DNA of 15,931 nt from contig QOAM01000060.1 in the NCBI GenBank assembly GCA_003978075.1, forward strand, positions 1 to 15,931. The letters are read 5' to 3'. Position numbers and translations under genes: made by a program. The notes under the pieces are model-generated. The model ran no database searches. It saw only the letters and a list, made by a program, of their open reading frames with translations, and was not told the origin of the DNA. Position 1 is the first letter of the stretch. The number at the start of each line of letters is the position of its first letter. Source of the stretch: Thermodesulfatator sp. Its GTDB lineage: Bacteria > Desulfobacterota > Thermodesulfobacteria > Thermodesulfobacteriales > Thermodesulfobacteriaceae. Positions 14,135 to 15,931 of this stretch are shown piece after piece.

Positions 14135-15415
14135 ATGGCCCGGATAGAGCCCGATGTCAAGGTAGTAAAGGAGATCCAGGCGGCCGGTGGGGACACGATC
14201 AAGAAGTGTTATCAGTGTGCCACTTGTGCCTCGGTGTGTCCCTTGGCCACGGAGGATGTGCCCTTCCCGCGGAAGCAGATGCTGCTGGGGCAGTGGGGTT
14301 TTAAGGAGAAGCTCCTTTCGGATCCGGCTCTCTGGCTCTGTCATCAGTGTGGGGATTGCACCCTTTATTGTCCACGCGGGGCCCGGCCGGGGGATGTGTT
14401 GGGGGCGTTGCGGAATATGGCTGTACGGGAGCTTTCGGAGTTCAAGTTTCTGTGGACCTTTTACAACAAGCCCTGGGGGCTGGCTATTCTCCTAGCTATT
14501 TCTCTGGCCACGGTTTGGCTTACCCTCTGTATTTTTGCAGGGGGGACGCCGGGGTTTCCGGTCTTGCCGTATCTGCCCCATCTGAGCGCGGAGGAGGTGC
14601 ATATTCTCTTCCTCAAGCTCACTCCTAAGGTGATAGCGGTGGATGCGATCTTCATACCCCTGGCTACTTTTGTAGTGATCATGGTGGCTATTGGGATAAA
14701 CCGTTTGTGGAACGGGCTGGTGGAGAATGCAGGCATCCCTGCGGCTTACCGTTTGAGTTTTTGGGGGGTGGTGAGTACCTATTTGGTGCCGGCCATTCGG
14801 GAGATTTTGGCTCACAGCCGGTTTCTGGAGTGTGGGGCCAACCGCTGGCGTTTTAACGGGCACCGGATGCTCCTTTGGTCCTTTATCATCCTGGCCTTTG
14901 TGACTGGAGTAGTTTTCATTGCGGCAGACGTATTCGGTTTCCACACCCCTTGGCCCATCTATAATCCTATCAAGATCTTGGCCAACATCGGGGCTATTCT
15001 CCTCATCTATGGTTGCATAAGTATTATCGTGAACCGGACGCGGGCGGCGGCGGAAGGCAAGCTGGCCAGCAGTTATCAGGACTGGTTTTTAATCTATCTC
15101 ATCCTGGCGGTGGGGGTTACGGGTCTGCTTACCGAGCTTCTGCGGCTGGCGGGCAATGTGATTTATCCGGGGATGTACGCCCTGCATCTGGCCATGGTCT
15201 TTATGCTCTTTCTGAGCGTGCCTTATTCCAAGTTTGCCCATCTGGTTTACCGCACCACGGCGTATGTCTTTGACCTTTACAGCCGGGATGTGCGGGCACA
15301 GATGGCGGCCTTGGAGGCGGCTACTGCTCCGCCGGCGGAGGAGGCCCCTACTGCGCCCGAAGGGGCAGAGGAGGCGCCTGCCGAAGGAGAGGAGGCCCAG
15401 GAGCAAGCGGCCTAA
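14135..15415 (+). CDS. qmoC: Quinone-interacting oxidoreductase membrane subunit QmoC
   Basis: QmoC is an HdrC-HdrE-type fusion: a cytoplasmic iron-sulfur part joined to a haem-b membrane part that exchanges electrons with menaquinone. The 426-residue protein has two [4Fe-4S] motifs, C25/C28/C31/C35 and C69/C72/C75/C79. About six hydrophobic helices follow (roughly 114-134, 168-188, 243-263, 279-299, 316-336, 346-366), with candidate haem histidines H243, H351 and H369. The C-terminal tail (391-426) is low-complexity Ala/Glu/Pro and lies beyond the conserved core. I chose the ATG at 14135 because AAGGAGG (14122-14128) ends 6 nt upstream and residues MARIEPD begin the protein. An in-frame GTG at 14117 would overlap qmoB and lacks a site. 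It is the last gene of the operon. Confidence 0.95.
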   Translation: MARIEPDVKVVKEIQAAGGDTIKKCYQCATCASVCPLATEDVPFPRKQMLLGQWGFKEKLLSDPALWLCHQCGDCTLYCPRGARPGDVLGALRNMAVRELSEFKFLWTFYNKPWGLAILLAISLATVWLTLCIFAGGTPGFPVLPYLPHLSAEEVHILFLKLTPKVIAVDAIFIPLATFVVIMVAIGINRLWNGLVENAGIPAAYRLSFWGVVSTYLVPAIREILAHSRFLECGANRWRFNGHRMLLWSFIILAFVTGVVFIAADVFGFHTPWPIYNPIKILANIGAILLIYGCISIIVNRTRAAAEGKLASSYQDWFLIYLILAVGVTGLLTELLRLAGNVIYPGMYALHLAMVFMLFLSVPYSKFAHLVYRTTAYVFDLYSRDVRAQMAALEAATAPPAEEAPTAPEGAEEAPAEGEEAQEQAA

Positions 15416-15419
15416 ATTC

Positions 15420-15447
15420 TTGACACTTCTTCACTCTTGATTATAAT
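15420..15447 (+). promoter_or_regulatory. Consensus promoter for the tRNA-tuf unit
   Basis: Perfect TTGACA (15420-15425) and TATAAT (15442-15447) hexamers are separated by 16 bp, directly after the qmoC stop codon. Initiation is expected at about 15454-15456. This is the strongest-looking promoter in the window, as suits stable RNA and EF-Tu genes. The expected start falls within the 5' arm of the qmoC terminator hairpin. Confidence 0.85.
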
Positions 15448-15452
15448 TCCAG

Positions 15453-15484
15453 AGCAGGTCTGAGGGATTCAGGCCTGCTTTTTT
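15453..15484 (+). terminator. Intrinsic terminator of the sat-apr-qmo operon
   Basis: AGCAGGTCTGA (15453-15463) pairs with TCAGGCCTGCT (15469-15479) through 11 bp (one T-G wobble) around a GGGAT loop, followed by five T. It lies 37 nt after the qmoC stop and 5 nt before tRNA-Tyr. It should end operon transcripts. Transcripts from the overlapping promoter would start inside the stem and may escape it. Confidence 0.85.
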
Positions 15485-15489
15485 GATGA

Positions 15490-15574
15490 GGAGGGGTTCC
15501 CGAGCGGTCAAAGGGGTCGGGCTGTAAACCCGATGGCTCAGCCTTCGGAGGTTCGAATCCTCCCCCCTCCACCA
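15490..15574 (+). tRNA. tRNA-Tyr (anticodon GTA)
   Basis: Acceptor GGAGGGG pairs with CCCCTCC, the anticodon stem TCGGG/CCCGA frames the loop CTGTAAA (anticodon GTA), and the T arm is GGAGG/CCTCC with TTCGAAT. The long variable arm (class II tRNA) is as expected for bacterial tRNA-Tyr. CCA is encoded at 15572-15574. It is the first gene of the Tyr-Gly-Thr-tuf block. Confidence 0.97.
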
Positions 15575-15596
15575 TAATTTTGAGGGAACTTGAGAA

Positions 15597-15669
15597 GCGG
15601 GAGTAGCTCAAGTGGCAGAGCATCAGCCTTCCAAGCTGAGGGTTGCGGGTTCGAGTCCCGTCTCCCGCT
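15597..15669 (+). tRNA. tRNA-Gly (anticodon TCC)
   Basis: Acceptor GCGGGAG/CTCCCGC, D stem GCTC/GAGC, anticodon stem TCAGC/GCTGA with loop CTTCCAA (anticodon TCC), and T arm GCGGG/CCCGT with TTCGAGT. The discriminator base is T and the next bases are CTA, so CCA is not encoded here, unlike the two flanking tRNAs; it must be added by nucleotidyltransferase. Confidence 0.97.
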
Positions 15670-15687
15670 CTAAGGAAAAGGTAAGGG

Positions 15688-15763
<76 letters not shown>

Positions 15764-15794
15764 GTGTTTTTGATCAATAAAGAGGAGGGAGGAG

Positions 15795-15931
15795 ATGTCG
15801 AAGCCGAAGTTTGAGCGGAAGAAGCCGCACTTGAATGTAGGGACGATTGGGCACATTGACCATGGGAAGTCGACTTTGACTAGTGCCATTACCAAGGTGT
15901 TATCGACGAAGGGGTTAGCGGAGTACATCCC
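15795..15931 (+). CDS. tuf: Elongation factor Tu (5' part, cut by window edge)
   Basis: EF-Tu delivers aminoacyl-tRNA to the ribosome with GTP. Only the first 45 codons are present; the gene continues beyond the window. The N-terminus KPHLNVGTIGHIDHGKST contains the G1 P-loop GHIDHGKS (19-26), followed by the LTSAITKVL helix. Ser in place of the more usual Thr in HGKTT is seen in some EF-Tu proteins. The start ATG follows GAGGAGGGAGG by a few nt. Its position behind tRNA-Tyr, -Gly and -Thr is the classic tufB context, usually followed by tRNA-Trp, secE and nusG (not visible here). Confidence 0.97.
   Translation, partial: MSKPKFERKKPHLNVGTIGHIDHGKSTLTSAITKVLSTKGLAEYI

Noticed and set aside
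15441..15623. Apparent short protein with a GGGFEPPKAEPSGLQ-type sequence
   Set aside because: This is the well-known false translation of the antisense strand of tRNA-Tyr.

Overview
The window looks like chromosome of a thermophilic, anaerobic sulfur-metabolising bacterium, most likely of the Thermodesulfobacteriota (Thermodesulfatator/Thermosulfurimonas-like). The taxon is an inference from gene content, protein style and gene order; no search was run. The core is a complete dissimilatory sulfate-activation and APS-reduction module, sat - small orf - aprB - aprA - qmoA - qmoB - qmoC (6142-15415, + strand). It is followed by the conserved tRNA-Tyr - tRNA-Gly - tRNA-Thr - tuf block, which runs off the right edge.

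Layout. Left edge (minus strand): rpsT (ribosomal protein S20) followed 6 nt later by tRNA-Ala(CGC). Then, on the plus strand, a DUF72 gene overlaps hypD by one base (TAATG). hypD converges on, and overlaps by 23 bp, a minus-strand response regulator with an HD-GYP output domain. Further right on the minus strand lies a visibly AT-richer stretch (about 3600-5345) holding a secreted multidomain protein (Cys-rich region, Kazal-like domain, Fn3-like region, PHB-depolymerase/feruloyl-esterase-type hydrolase). Next comes mobA (molybdopterin guanylyltransferase). mobA is divergent from sat, with a consensus sigma70-type promoter for the sulfate operon in the 140-bp gap.

How the operon works (family knowledge). 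ATP sulfurylase makes APS from sulfate. AprBA reduces APS to sulfite and AMP. QmoABC carries electrons from the membrane quinone pool to AprBA. In sulfur-disproportionating relatives the same genes can run in reverse, and the sequence does not decide the direction. No dsr genes, pyrophosphatase or adenylate kinase are in the window. A 119-aa cysteine-free protein of unrecognised family sits between sat and aprB. It is the best candidate here for an uncharacterised component.

Regulatory architecture is the other point of interest. A strong intrinsic-terminator hairpin lies inside the operon between aprA and qmoA, followed at once by a second, 20-bp imperfect hairpin. A purine-rich 161-nt leader with three tiny reading frames precedes aprB. 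At the end of the operon a consensus promoter for the tRNA/tuf unit has its predicted start inside the qmoC terminator hairpin.

No gene-free stretch exceeds 300 bases. No CRISPR array, insertion sequence, integrase or attachment site was seen. The window is mostly well-known biology, with a handful of details worth checking.
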